This document shows positions 11,084 through 22,700 of a stretch of DNA of 64,000 nt, piece after piece. This DNA is from Linderina pennispora (taxonomy: Eukaryota; Kickxellomycota; Kickxellomycetes; Kickxellales; Kickxellaceae), in assembly GCF_002104995.1 (NCBI RefSeq), contig NW_024468249.1, positions 248,001 to 312,000 of the forward strand, given 5' to 3'. Within the stretch, counting starts at the first letter, position 1. The number at the start of each line of letters is the position of its first letter. Under the pieces are notes generated by a model that was not told the origin of the DNA, did no database searches, and saw only the letters and a program-made list of their open reading frames with translations. The translations under genes were made by a program, and so were the position numbers.

Positions 11084-14000
11084 TTAAAAGTTGCCGCGGT
11101 TGACCTTGTCGCGCAGCTGGTTCAGGAACTGCTGGTAGCTGGGAGCGCTGGTGTCCATGTCCTCTGACAGCCGCTGCATCATCCACATACGCAGAACCGG
11201 CTCGCCGTCCTCCTTGCACACATACGTGACGGGGCTCCACAGGTTGTGGCATAGGGCATTGAGGCGCTTGATGATGGCGTTGACTTGGAAGTTGAGCTCA
11301 AAGCCGGCAGCAGGCGTGTCGGCGCCGTTGCTCAGATCAGGGAACGAGATCACGCCGCTGGGCACAGTACGCACATCAGTGACGTTGAGAAGAGCAGAGC
11401 ACACCGCAGGGCTGACCTCGCGACCGAACCACAGGAACGAATCATTGCCGTCGTGCAGCAGGAATACGCCGTACGGGGACAGCGACTCGGCCGACAGATT
11501 CAGCTTGGGCGGAAGGACCGTCAAACCAGTCTCGGGATCGGGGTAGCCCGCGTTCTCCGGCAGGTTGTGTAGGGCGTACATGCGCGCCATCGAGAAAGGC
11601 TGCACGCCCTGCTCGGCTGGCAGCGTCAGCACAAAGTTCATGGCAGCCAGACGCAGTGCAGGAGGCACGTTGTTGCCGCCACGCAGCGAAGTATGCTTGA
11701 GAGACGCCAGAGTCAGCAGGGGAAGGAGCTGCAGCGAGCGCGGGATCTGCAGCTGCGTGGTCGCGCCCGACGACGACTGTGTGCACTCGGTCTTGAATGC
11801 GCCGATGATCTCGAGGGCCTTGTGCTGCAGAGCCTCACGAGCATCTTCCAGCTTGGCAACCAGAGCACGGTCTACGGCCTTCTTGGCCAACAGCGACGCG
11901 ATTGCAACCTGGTCAGCGTGGTGGAACAAAGTGTGGATGTTGTCGGTAGTTGGCAGCGCCAGCGTCGAGACGCGAATCCGCCGCTCACCGTACGATGTGG
12001 TGTGCAGTAACGCCGTCTGGAAGTAGACCACAGGTGCGGTTAGTGTCTCGTCGATCTCGACATCCACGGCATAGGCGTGGTTGGGTGTGACATTGGGCAG
12101 CGCCAGCAGGTCCATCGACCGCAGGAAGAAGTTTCCATAGTACGATGCCATGCGCAGACCCTTGGATGCACGAATGCGCAGCACTGCCTCCAGGCCAACC
12201 TTGGCCGCCAGATGGCTGCCGAAACTCCTTGCTGAACCGATCAACCTCAGGCTTGCGCGTAGCCATGAACGACGGGTAGTAGAACACCGATCCGCCGGTG
12301 TATCTCGCCAGGCACGACACAGTGGCAATGTCCATCGGCTGCTGGCCAAAGAAGATCGTGTCGAATGCGACCTGCGTGCGCGAGCTGTCGGCAGCCAGCG
12401 TCTTGTACCAGTTGTTCTGCGGGCGCAGCAGCTCCGACTCGCGTGGGGTGCCCAGATCCTTGCCCTCAGCGCGCGGCTCGACCTTGCCCTCGCCAATGGT
12501 CGGTGCAGATGCCTGCATGACAATGATCTTGCCACCCAGCGTGCCCAGCAGCTTCTGTGCAGCCTTGATCGGCTGGGCTCAGCGCGTTGCCCACAGTGTG
12601 GTTATCCTTGAACATGCTGCCCAGACGCGACAGGAGACCCTCGATGCCCTGGCGGCACTCGTCCAGGATTCAGCAGTAGATCCGTCGGCGATGGCAGGAA
12701 CACGTCGTCGAGATCGCTAACAACGAGCTGCTGCGGCTCAGTGCTTCCAGGACGGACCTGGAAGTAGTGCAGCGACGTGTCGACTGCCAGGAAAGCGACC
12801 TTTGTGCGCTTGTCCACATTCGGGATTTTGTCCAAGACATCAAGGATGGTTTGGCCAATGACGCCAGGCGCACCGATCTGCACCGACGCATATGACACAT
12901 CGATGATGAAGACATAGACCGGTGGCATCGGTGGGCGCACCATGTACTCGACAGGCGCGACAAACTCGACCACGGCGTGGTTGAGGTCATGCCGCTGCCA
13001 GCGGTCCTTCTGGGTCTGCGTGGCTGAGTCGTAGTCGAAGAACAGAGGGACATCGTTGTTGAGTCCGCACATGTTACACTTCCATCTGCGCCCGCCCTCC
13101 ACGAACTGAACGAACGGGTTGATGTACGTGCGGCACCGTCTGCACCGCACAATCTCGTTGACCACTGGGATCGGCTCCTCGCCTTCCTCCTGCGACTTGA
13201 ACGGCGTGATCACAAGGCCAAACGGTAGCTTCGACTTCTTTAGCAGCTTTTCGGTCTTGGGGATGGCGTTAAGTGTGCTCCGCTTGTGCTTGGCCGGGCA
13301 GATAATGTGCGACGATGGCACGCATGCGGCGTTAGGCGGTAGCTTGATGATCGGTGCCAGGCTCGTCGAGAGCCGAGAGCTGAGGCTGCCCGCCAAGCAT
13401 TGCAACCTGGTACTCTTGCGGCGTCGGCCCAAGACCCATCTGCGAAAACTGCTGTGTGACGCCAGCCATCGGCTGCTGCATCTGCTGGGGCTGGGGCTGG
13501 AACTGCTGCTGCTGTGCTGCTGAGGCGGCATGGGATAGCCAGGACCAGGCGCGCTCACATGCGGCATACCTGCCGGACTAGGCACAGCCGGCGCCTGTGC
13601 GGCTCCCGGGACAAAGAATCCACCGGGTCCAGCTGCCGGATCAGCCTGCTGCGGAACCTGCTGCTGGGCAGATCCGGGCAGTGGGGGCAGGTTGCCACCA
13701 CCGTAAGGAGCCTGGAATCCCTGTGGCTGCTGTGCCTGCGGCTGCTGCTGCGCGCTGTACGCCGTGGCCATCTGCTCTGGGTACATACGGCGACGCGACG
13801 AGGGAGCAGCAGCAGCAGATACTGTCGGGGAGAGTGGAGGCACAGGCGGCGTCTGCTGCTGCTGCTGCTGCTGGTACTGCTGCTGCTGATACTGCTGACT
13901 GCTGCTGGGGCTGAGGCGGCTGCGGTGGGTACTGCTGGTTTTGGTACTGCGAGGGCGGGGCAGGAGGCCTCGGCGATCCACCATAGCTGCTAGGTGGGCC

Positions 14001-14327
14001 CTGCACCGGTGGCGTCGGGACACCGCCTGGAGACAAGGCACGAGCAGCCTGCGGCTGAGGCGGCATGTTGGGCGGTGGCGGCGGCCGGAATGCAGCAGGC
14101 TGGCCGACAAATGGCGACCGGCTCCCTGACTGCGGCTCAGCAGGACCCGGAGACATGGCTGCTGAAGGACCCTGCGGCGTAGCTGTGCGCGAAATTGGCT
14201 GCGGCCTCACTTGCGTCAGCGGAGATGACCCTGGCCCAAATCCAACTGGCGGAGTTCCTGTACGCGCTGGTCCTCCCTGCGACCCTGCAGGCGGCGGCGG
14301 AGGCGGGCGTGGCGGCAGATTAGACAT
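11084..14327 (-). CDS. SEC24: COPII coat subunit Sec24, A/B class
   Basis: Cargo-binding subunit of the COPII coat at ER exit sites, working with Sec23 and Sar1. The N-terminal 330 or so residues are Pro/Gln-rich and disordered (start MSNLPPRPPPPPP). The zinc finger follows (CRRCRTYIN ... WKCNMCG), then the trunk with YVFIIDVSYASVQIG and DLDDVFLP. Next come the segment with FFGQQPMDIATVS and GGSVFYYPSF, the helical domain, and a C-terminal gelsolin-like part with FLLHDGNDSFLWFG. The stop follows NRGNF. Frame changes occur in the Q-rich region and near 12666, 12565 and 12220; dropping one base near 12666 restores LDECRQGIEG. Motifs fit the Sec24A/B (yeast Sec24/Sfb2) class. A C/D-class gene is at 46893-50103. 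The gene is tail-to-tail with DPP5 copy 1, with 120 bp between stops. Confidence 0.92.
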
Positions 14328-14738
14328 TTAGAGAATATAGACTAGCTGGATGAGCGAAATAAATGCTGGGATGCCCACGTCGGCAATGTCTATCGAGCAC
14401 TAATAAAGATGAGACGGTGAGAAGCTGGAGGGGAAAGCTGAACCAGGGCAGCAGTGTGAAGTTTCGCCGAGGGGCTGAGAAGCGAATTTTGCTGTGCTTG
14501 AAAAAAGTGTGGTTGCCATGTAAGCACGTGTGATTGGCTCCCCTCCAGCAATCTCGTGGGATCATTTCTCGTCTCGCGGCTTTGCTGAACCCGCTCCGCT
14601 GGCCAGCAAGCAGATTGTCCGACTGGTCGGCGCTGTTGCTGGCTTTTCTGTTTACTAGCTCGCAATGACATCCCGGTTTTTGCCCCAGCGTTGACATTTT
14701 CCTTACTCTTCCAGCACATTTCAACGCAGAACAAGACA
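14328..14738. other. Divergent promoter region SEC24 / EEP protein
   Basis: 411 bp between divergent starts. No conserved ORF, tRNA or repeat was found. Confidence 0.45.
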
Positions 14739-15933
14739 ATGGAGCTGGCACTACCTGGCGAACTGCTGACATATGATTACCGTGACAAGAGAGGCCCTCG
14801 GATGAAGCAGTAGTGATCCCCGCACCGCTGCGGGTCATCCAATGGAACATTGAACGCGGCTACCAGCTTGACAAGGTCGTGAATATACTTGAGCACCTGG
14901 ATGCCGACATCGTCTGCCTGCAGGAGATCGACATCGGCAATAAGCGCAGTGGCGGCGGCAACCATGCACAGATAATCGCTGAGCGCCTCAAGCTCAACGG
15001 CACCATGGTTGTCGAGTTCCAAGAGCTCGAAAGCCCGGCTAGGGACGAGGGCCAGCAGGGCGGCGGAATCCACGGCAACGCCATCTACTCCAAGTACGAT
15101 ATGAAGCTGCGTGTTATCGACCACGAGCATCAGCCGTATAACTGGGATCGCGATGGTGCTGTCCTTGGGGAACCCCGCCGTGGTCGACGCTTTACACTTG
15201 CAGCGGAAGTGCTTGTTCCCAGACGACCGAGCATTCTGGCGTACAGCGCGCACTTTGAGTGCTTCTCTGGTATCATCGGGCGTGTCGGTCAGCTCAGCGA
15301 CCTGATGCATGACAGCCAGCAACATGCTGGCCCACTGCCACACCAGCTGGTGTTTGGCGACTTCAACACATTTGCGCATTCGCTGGCGCGCCTATCACCA
15401 AAGTACGCGTGCGACTGGTACCGCTGGCGTACGATCGGCATGACCGAGCCCGAATGGTGGCTCAAGAACATTCTTTCGTGGTATCACAGCGACGGCCCCA
15501 TCAACCGCTGCCTAGAAGAGCAGAGCCTGCCTGAGAATCCTGCAGTTCTCGAGCCAGATACTACGCACCGCGATCAACCCTGGCTGGTTTGATCCCTTCG
15601 ACATCTGCAAGGACATCACCATATCGAACCACGCCGGCTTCATGACTGCCAAAGCCGACTGGGCATTTGTGCGCCAGCTCAGGAATCACCAAGCACTGGA
15701 TGGAGAATAGGGACTTTGAAGCGTCAGATCACCGCTGCCTGGTGCTCGAGATCGAGTATGCGCAAAAGGACGAGATGGCAGATCATGAAAGGTTCACGCG
15801 TAGGATTGCTAGCGAGCTCGAGCGCGGCAGACACAGCCGGCTTTGGACCTATTGCTCTCTGGCTGGGGCGTCAGTGCTGAGCATCATCGCTCTCAAGCTG
15901 GTGCGCGTCAGCATCATGTCTGGCACTATGTGA
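14739..15933 (+). CDS. Endonuclease/exonuclease/phosphatase (EEP) family protein with C-terminal membrane anchor
   Basis: Predicted metal-dependent phosphodiesterase of the EEP fold. Visible catalytic motifs are QWNIERG, LQEID (metal-binding Glu), YSAHFE, FGDFNT and the C-terminal SDHR (catalytic His). The C-terminus has one hydrophobic segment (SLAGASVLSIIALKLV) with few residues after it, so it may be a tail-anchored protein. I start it at ATG 14739 (MELALPGELL), which joins the EEP frame after one frame change near 14795; the alternative is a non-ATG start at 14813. Further frame changes lie near 15560 and 15690. The substrate cannot be told from sequence; relatives include uncharacterised fungal EEP proteins. 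It is divergent from SEC24. Confidence 0.75.
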
Positions 15934-16021
15934 GATCCCAAACCTATCTCTGTACTTTTAACACTTTTCTCGGGAGCTATTTAGAGCAACGAAAATTTTT
16001 AATAGAACGCTTGTTTACACT

Positions 16022-16775
<754 letters not shown>

Positions 16776-17621
16776 GTGCTAAGTGCAAATGAAGCTGCTT
16801 AATGTGTGTAGTTCGAAAAAAGAAAGAAGCATTAAGCTGCAAAGAAGAAAGGCGAGGAGAAGAATACAGCTGTTGTTTGCAGCAGTTGACCACAAAAACC
16901 ACTGATCTGGTTGTGCTAATCCCATGATCAGATCTGCGAGCTGAGTTGGGCTCATTTGTGGCCGCGGCTCGCTGCTGGCTAGACAAGCCTATCAATATCC
17001 CTATGGTGGCATAGGCATGCCAGCAATATTTAGTGGATGTGAGTCGGTGTTATCCTGTGGCTGTAGGCAGTCATATAGGGGAGTGGATGAAACAGACATA
17101 TCAACATCACTTGCAGCTCTATAAGCATTAATGCATCATATATTTCCATTATGCATGCTGCCACTTTGCATAAGCACTACCATTTGCATTTGCATTAATT
17201 GCATTATAGGAACAGAATGGATACCTGCTACAGAATACGCACTGCAAGGAGATTTTTAGTGCGTTGATACTCGGTGGACCCTCGGTCTGATTTTGACTCG
17301 GCTTTTTAATAGGAATCCAGCACAGTCAAAAGACGCTTCCTATAATCCTTAATAGAAGGCAGAAAGTCCCTATCCAAGCACTAAAAATGTATATACTACT
17401 AATGCTCTCATCGATTGCAGCAGTCATTCTGCAATACTCATAAGGCAGATCCAGGGTAGGGGCATATCATGCTTTACTTCATCCTGCATTACTGAGTCAC
17501 TGTGAATAAGATATGCATATGGTATTACCACCTCCTACATGCACCATATACATTGGATAATGTTCCATCAATTGGTAAAATCATACTCAACATAGAACAA
17601 CAAGACTACTAAGTATGTTGC
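16776..17621. other. Gene-free AT-rich spacer
   Basis: 846 bp between the E2 start and the gamma-SNAP stop, both on the minus strand. Around 17120-17210 the motif TGCAT/ATGCA recurs many times, possibly a cluster of transcription-factor sites for the E2 gene or simple low complexity. No coding or tRNA-like sequence was seen. Confidence 0.45.
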
Positions 17622-18609
17622 TTACAGCAAGTCGTCATCGTCATCATCCAGCTCGGCTACTGGAGCTGCGGGTGTTGGAGGTGGGATGCTGCCTGGGGTC
17701 TGGGATTGCGCTGGAGGGTTAGCCTGGGGAGGTAGAGGAGGTGCTGGCTGTTTCTTGGCAATGCGCCGAGCCCCAGGGATACGGATTCTCTTGGCCAGGC
17801 GGCCAACACTTCCCGTCCAAGAATGACAGCGTCTGGTCCTCAATGCACGTTTGTAAGGCCTCCTCGTCGCCAGCACTGAATGCCTGCATCAGCCCGTCAG
17901 CAACGTATGCCTCGCGTGAGCGCATAAAAATGTCATCCTGCACAAACTCATTCATGCACTTTCCAGCTTCAACCTCGTCGCCAAAAGCGAGCGTAATGAT
18001 GATAATGCCCAAGTAGCACTTGTTCAGCTCTGCCTGATTATTGGTCTGCTCGCAGATGGCAACGAGCCGCCGCTGCACCTCAATCGCTTCGTTGAGCCGT
18101 GACTGATCGATTAGGTAGCCGGTGGTCTTGCGGAAGGTCTCGACGGCCAAAACGTCCGCGGTCCTCGTTTTCGTATATCGACAATGCGTTGTAGTGTAGC
18201 TGGATCGCCTTCTCGGTGTCCACACTCTCACACGCCTTGGCAGCCTTTCTCCATCAACTCGGCAGCCTTGTCTGGTGAGGAGCCATGCGACAAGAATAGG
18301 TCGCTCGCCCGAGTGTAATATTCAATCGCCTTGGCCGAATCTTTCAGCTGCTGTTCGGCCAAAGATGCCGGCATTCTCGCAGCACTTGGCTGCCATGTAG
18401 ACAGTGTTGATCTGGACGTAGGCAGCGCTGGCTTTGGAGTAGCAGTCAGCAGCCTGCTCAAAGTGCCGACCAGCCTTGAACGCGGTCGCTGCCTTGTCCC
18501 AGTACTGGGCAGCCAGGTCCCATTCGGGCTTGGAGAACCATCCGCCCTTGGACGCCTTCTGTGCATCCTTTACGAAGCTCTGTGCTAACTTGAGGCTGCT
18601 CGAATCCAT
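17622..18609 (-). CDS. NAPG: Gamma-SNAP (NSF attachment protein, TPR-like)
   Basis: SNARE-recycling adaptor that links NSF to SNARE complexes. TPR-like helices are seen in order: AAQYWDKAATAFKAGRHFEQAADCYSKA, AIEYYTRASDLFLSHG, AIQLHYNALSIYE, NEAIEVQRRLVAICEQT and GDEVEAGKCMNEF. The C-terminus has RLAKRIRIPG, a Pro-rich stretch and an acidic DDDDDLL end. The layout and length (about 325 residues) match gamma-SNAP rather than alpha-SNAP/Sec17: the GWFSKPEWDLAA start and the acidic tail resemble animal NAPG. Frame changes lie near 18355, 18240, 18160 and 17812; the last is one extra G in a GGG. Budding yeast lacks gamma-SNAP, so the gene supports an early-diverging fungus. Confidence 0.82.
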
Positions 18610-19151
18610 GTTTTTCTTTTAACCAAAAATTTTTGAACAACAAGGGTAAAGTAGAGGGGAGGCGGAATATGCCTGCGTAATTACTCTCGCCCAGCATGTC
18701 CACACATGACACTGTGGTGGCCATGGAGCCAAGTATGGATCAGAGAAGCTAATCACGATTGCCTACCCCAAACCGCCAGACATGCCAATTTCCGACTCAG
18801 GGACACAGGTGCAGGCCGTTCTTGTTATTGTTTTGCGCACGACGTCATCAGCACTTACACAGGTCCAAGGGCCGTAGCATCGTAGAGGGAGAGGGGGTAC
18901 CATGTGAGGAAAAATGCCGCTTGAAAACGGTTTGGCCGGCAACGTTGCGCAGAAAAAGCAGGATCATATTGGCTGCTACTTGCTTTCTCAGCCGGTCTTC
19001 AGATTCCCCCTCTGTCCTCATCGGACAGGACCGCATAAAACGGAAGGTGTTCTCCTGGCATTCGCAGGAAACATCCCATTGCAACCCACCCCAGCATTCC
19101 TTCCTCCTACCTTTGGCATTACTCGCAAGCGCGCAAACTCTTTGATTTACA
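18610..19151. other. Divergent spacer gamma-SNAP / small secreted protein
   Basis: 542 bp between divergent starts, with a pyrimidine-rich leader (about 19080-19150) just before the ATG of the secreted gene. No conserved ORF was seen. Confidence 0.45.
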
Positions 19152-19538
19152 ATGAAGTTCTCGATCTGCACTCTCGTCATTGCCGCCACTGCCTCGGCTG
19201 CTGTCGTCACCGTCGAGTCCAAGCCTGAGACCAAGGGGGAGGCCAAGGCCGTTGAGCCTAAGGTTGCCGAGTCTGTTGCTGCTGTCTCTGGCGCTGTTCC
19301 CCGCACCACCGTCTCTGAGCTTGCCCATGCCTCCTCCCCCGCATCACTCGCTACCCCGACCGGCCAGGCTACTCTGACACTGTTCTCGGCTTCGGGTGAG
19401 TCTAGTGCTTCTGGCAGCAAAGACGGCCGCACAGCATCCGCTGCTGCTGCTTCTGGGTCGAATTCCGCCTCGAAGAGCGGAAGCGCCATGATTGCGCTGG
19501 TTGTCTCTGCAGCCTTCCTTGCAGCCGTCCAGTTCTAA
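19152..19538 (+). CDS. Small Ser/Ala-rich secreted protein, probable GPI anchor
   Basis: Predicted 128-residue cell-surface protein of unknown function. It has an N-terminal signal peptide (MKFSICTLVIAATASAAVV), a Lys/Glu/Val then Ser/Ala-rich middle with no cysteine after the signal, and a hydrophobic C-terminal tail (AMIALVVSAAFLAAVQF). The tail is preceded by small residues (SGSNSASKSGS), as expected for a GPI-attachment signal. There is no frame break. It resembles the next gene in architecture (signal, low-complexity charged/Ser region, GPI-type tail) though not clearly in sequence. Cell-wall or adhesion roles are inference only. Confidence 0.78.
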   Translation: MKFSICTLVIAATASAAVVTVESKPETKGEAKAVEPKVAESVAAVSGAVPRTTVSELAHASSPASLATPTGQATLTLFSASGESSASGSKDGRTASAAAASGSNSASKSGSAMIALVVSAAFLAAVQF

Positions 19539-20140
19539 AAAATAAAGAAAACATGCCCACGCTTCTCTCTCATACTTTCATCCTATTCCAGCGCTATACA
19601 TTACTGCCCTCCTCCTCCAGCGATTATGTTGACAAAATATATTTCCAGTATCTGAAACAATGGGCATCGTCGTTGCTGTGCTAATATATCCAGTGACCCA
19701 ATAGGAAAACACTCCACAGGTATTAATTACCGAGAGTATGTGGCTCTTTCTTCGTGTGAATGCTTGGTACTCAGCCAATATTGAGACTATATATGGGGAC
19801 ATATCCAATGTGTTGTTCCCCCACAGCGTCATGGCTGTGACTCTGCTGCGAGCGGGGTGCGGGTGATGCTGTGCGGGCAAAAATTGCGATATCCACATCC
19901 TTAATGGACGGTAGCAGAACGATCCTGATCTGTTTGGCAGAGCAAGTAAAGCCATGCAGTAAACCATGTCTTGTTATAAAACCCGACATGTCCACAAACC
20001 CTAGCCGAAGCATTCGAAATATCTCGAATAGAGCAATTTCGTATCATCCTCTCCCTTTCTTCCTAGTTCCCCCCTTTCCCTTATACCTCCTATATCTATT
20101 TTTCGGCCAACTCCTTGACTCTACATATCCAATCTCGAAT
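19539..20140. other. Spacer between the two secreted-protein genes
   Basis: 602 bp, AT-rich, with a TATA element at 19975-19981 and a long C/T tract (about 20045-20115) before the next ATG. These suggest a strong core promoter for the downstream gene. Confidence 0.5.
19975..19981 (+). promoter_or_regulatory. TATA box (TATAAAA)
   Basis: TATAAAA lies about 160 bp upstream of the ATG at 20141, and a pyrimidine tract follows it. The position suits a fungal core promoter. Confidence 0.5.
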
Positions 20141-20422
20141 ATGAAGGCTGCTCAGCTTGCCATTGTTGCCACTATTGTTTTCGCTGCGCTGGCTGCCGCT
20201 CAGGACGACAAGCCCAAGAGCCACGATACCGACAAGAAGGGCGACAAGAAAGCACATGATTCGGACAAGAAGAGCGAGGGCAAGTCCCCGTCCAAGTCCA
20301 GCAAGAAGGACGACGCCAAGGAGACCAAGGTCGCTGCCCCTGATGCCAGCGGTGCCTCGAGCCAGGCCGTCTTCTCGGCCGCACTTGCTGGTGCCGCCGC
20401 AGTCATTGGCGCATACCTCTAG
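20141..20422 (+). CDS. Small Lys/Asp/Ser-rich secreted protein, probable GPI anchor
   Basis: Predicted 93-residue secreted protein, unrecognised. The signal peptide is MKAAQLAIVATIVFAALAAA. The mature part is highly hydrophilic and made of repeated K/D/S blocks (HDTDKKGDKK, HDSDKKSEGK, SSKKDD). The C-terminal tail ASSQAVFSAALAGAAAVIGAYL fits a GPI signal with an omega site at small residues. It has no cysteine and no frame break. It follows the Ser/Ala-rich secreted gene on the same strand; both may be products of one family or independently simple surface proteins. Confidence 0.75.
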   Translation: MKAAQLAIVATIVFAALAAAQDDKPKSHDTDKKGDKKAHDSDKKSEGKSPSKSSKKDDAKETKVAAPDASGASSQAVFSAALAGAAAVIGAYL

Positions 20423-20623
20423 AGATCTAATACTAGCATGAATTTTGGATACTTTTACCAAGAACAACGGGTCTCGATCATTGCCAGTATTGGAAGACCG
20501 TGTGACAAAGTGCAGTCTGAATGATTTCCACTTTTGCTTTGCCCACGCACAAATTTTTGTTTATTTTTACTTTTCATTTTTGTTGATAGCTAGATAATTA
20601 TCCAATTTGCACTTAATGAAACC

Positions 20624-22522
20624 ATGACCGAGGGCCCAACAGTATATTTGCCTCGGCAGCAGCGTCCACGGAACAGCGACAGCTCGCGACACACTTTGGG
20701 TGCGGAAGCACGCTGCGGGCCCGAGAGCAGCAGCAGCAGCAGTGAAAGTTCCTGAAAGTATGCGCATTAGCAGCGCTGGCGGGAATGCGCCGGCAGTCTC
20801 TGTATCCAATGGTCTTGCCAGGCAATTGCAGAGCAGCAGCGAACAAATTCAACCAAATAGCAGCAGGGAAGTCAGGCTGGCATCTTTTTTACTTGGGTAC
20901 TGCGAGGATGACGGGTCGGTGTACCTGAACCGGCTGGATCGTGGGGTTCGCAGTGGCAGTGGTTTGCTGGTGCCAACAGCGGCATGCGACTCAGACATTG
21001 TGGTTCCACTCTATTGTGGTCAGTCGCGAGACATGGTATATTCCGAAATACTGAAGCCAAATCGGACAAACTCTATATCATGCTGGTTCCAGGGAACGCA
21101 GGGCGGAACACTTGGCCTCGAGTTTGTCAATGCTGAGCTAGACCTCTGCGTGTCAATCACACCAGCACCGTTGCCGATAAATCTTGGCAGCCTGTCATCG
21201 ATGCTCGGCCAGCTTCGCAATAGGCTGGTGCAGCACCCGTTCGGCTGGTTGAAGGAAGAGCCAGACGGAAAATTCACAGCGCAGTTTGGGACACCAAACA
21301 GCACTCGGCCCTGCCATGCATGGGCGCTGTCTGGGAGTGGCAACGACGCCTATAGGCCTGTGCGGGATGCGTACCTGGAGCTTGGTGCGCCAGAATCCCT
21401 ACATGTTGTGTGGATCAGGCCATCACAGGACTGGACATCAGCACTGGTAAGGCATAAGCAAGTTCGTCGTGTTGGCCCACAGTCACGGCTGTCTGCGAGG
21501 TTGGCATCAGTCCAAGCACATTTGAGCCAGCAAGCATCGTGCTGGCGCTCAGATTTCTCAGTGCCTGATGCTAGAAACACAGACGTGATCGGTGCGCTCA
21601 GACGGGCATGCCTACAGTTTGGAATGCCGGTCAGCGGTTCAACCAGCACAGTGCCACCAGCAGCCCTAGCCTCACCAACCTACAGTAATACTGAGCCCAT
21701 TACCGAGGTGCTCCAGTCGCTGTCGCAGCGGACCACCATCCCATCCACCGGCCGGTGCACGAGCTGTTCGGACTATCTCTGAGCCAGAGACGTCAGCGTC
21801 GAGCTTGGATGATCTTCTGGAAGAGCAGCGGCATATCCGGTCGCTGCTGGAGGAACAAAATCGGTTGATTAAGGCACACGTCTCCCAGACCCGCGAGATC
21901 ATTCACTATGTCAAAAGCAAACCGCCGACACAGCCGTTAACGCGGCGGTATCTGCGCATGAAAGGCGCGCCTAGTCATAGTGGTGCCAACCTGCTGACTC
22001 GGGATACAGATATCGAGCCATCGCCAGACGACACACAGCGCTCAAATTCTCTGTCCGAGCTTGTCAGTGGGATCAGGCTGTTTGATGTTGAGGGATATGA
22101 GGAGACAGAGCACATCCCAAGGCGTACACCGTCTCCCTCTGCATCAATGACCTCGGTGGTGTCGTCATCGCGCATTACCAGTTTGGTCTCTTGCATCAAC
22201 GATGCAGTCTCGGATAGCAGTGGCAACGGCAGGCTACCCAAGTACACCAGGCCGCCGCTGCCACCTCCAAGCCGCCGCCAGCACCCGGTAGTTCAGCCAG
22301 ACGACCGCCGCGCTGGGGCGAGCAGCAAGCTCACACCGCTAACCCAAAAATACCTGGACGCCCTCAATACACAGCCCCAGCGAGAAACAGGCAGGCAGCG
22401 GCAGCAACGGCAGCAGCAGTGCGCACAACAACAGCGGCGCCCGGCGGTTGGCACGGCGCATCACAAGCCTGACCAGCAGCTCGCCTTCAGTGTCGTCGTC
22501 GTTGTCGTCCAATCAACAATAA
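20624..22522 (+). CDS. Unrecognised protein with Ser-rich tails and a central coiled coil
   Basis: I do not recognise this protein of about 630 residues. ATG 20624 is in a good context (ACCATGA) and encodes MTEGPTVYLPRQQ and a poly-Ser run. One extra base near 20754 restores SSESMRISS and joins the main frame. Residues of about 90-340 look like a folded region (ASFLLGYCEDDGSVYLNRL, VPLYCGQSRDMVYSE, SCWFQGTQGGTLGLEFV, HVVWIRPSQDW). A second frame change near 21780 leads to a predicted coiled coil (LDDLLEEQRHIRSLLEEQ, NRLIKAHVSQT). A third near 22390 gives a Ser-rich end (SSSPSVSSSLSSNQQ). No signal peptide or membrane segment was seen. Confidence 0.65.
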
Positions 22523-22700
22523 ATCACATTTAATCGCGGGAGAATTAGGCGATCAGCCCACTGCAGCTCGAAAAATGCGAAATTGCCAGTAGCTGTTTCG
22601 TGCAGCAATGCTGGGTGAGGCGAAAATTGGATGTCCATCGCAGCTGACGGCCGTTCCTTCTTTCACCCCGCGACGAATTTATCAGCGCATCTTACAGACC

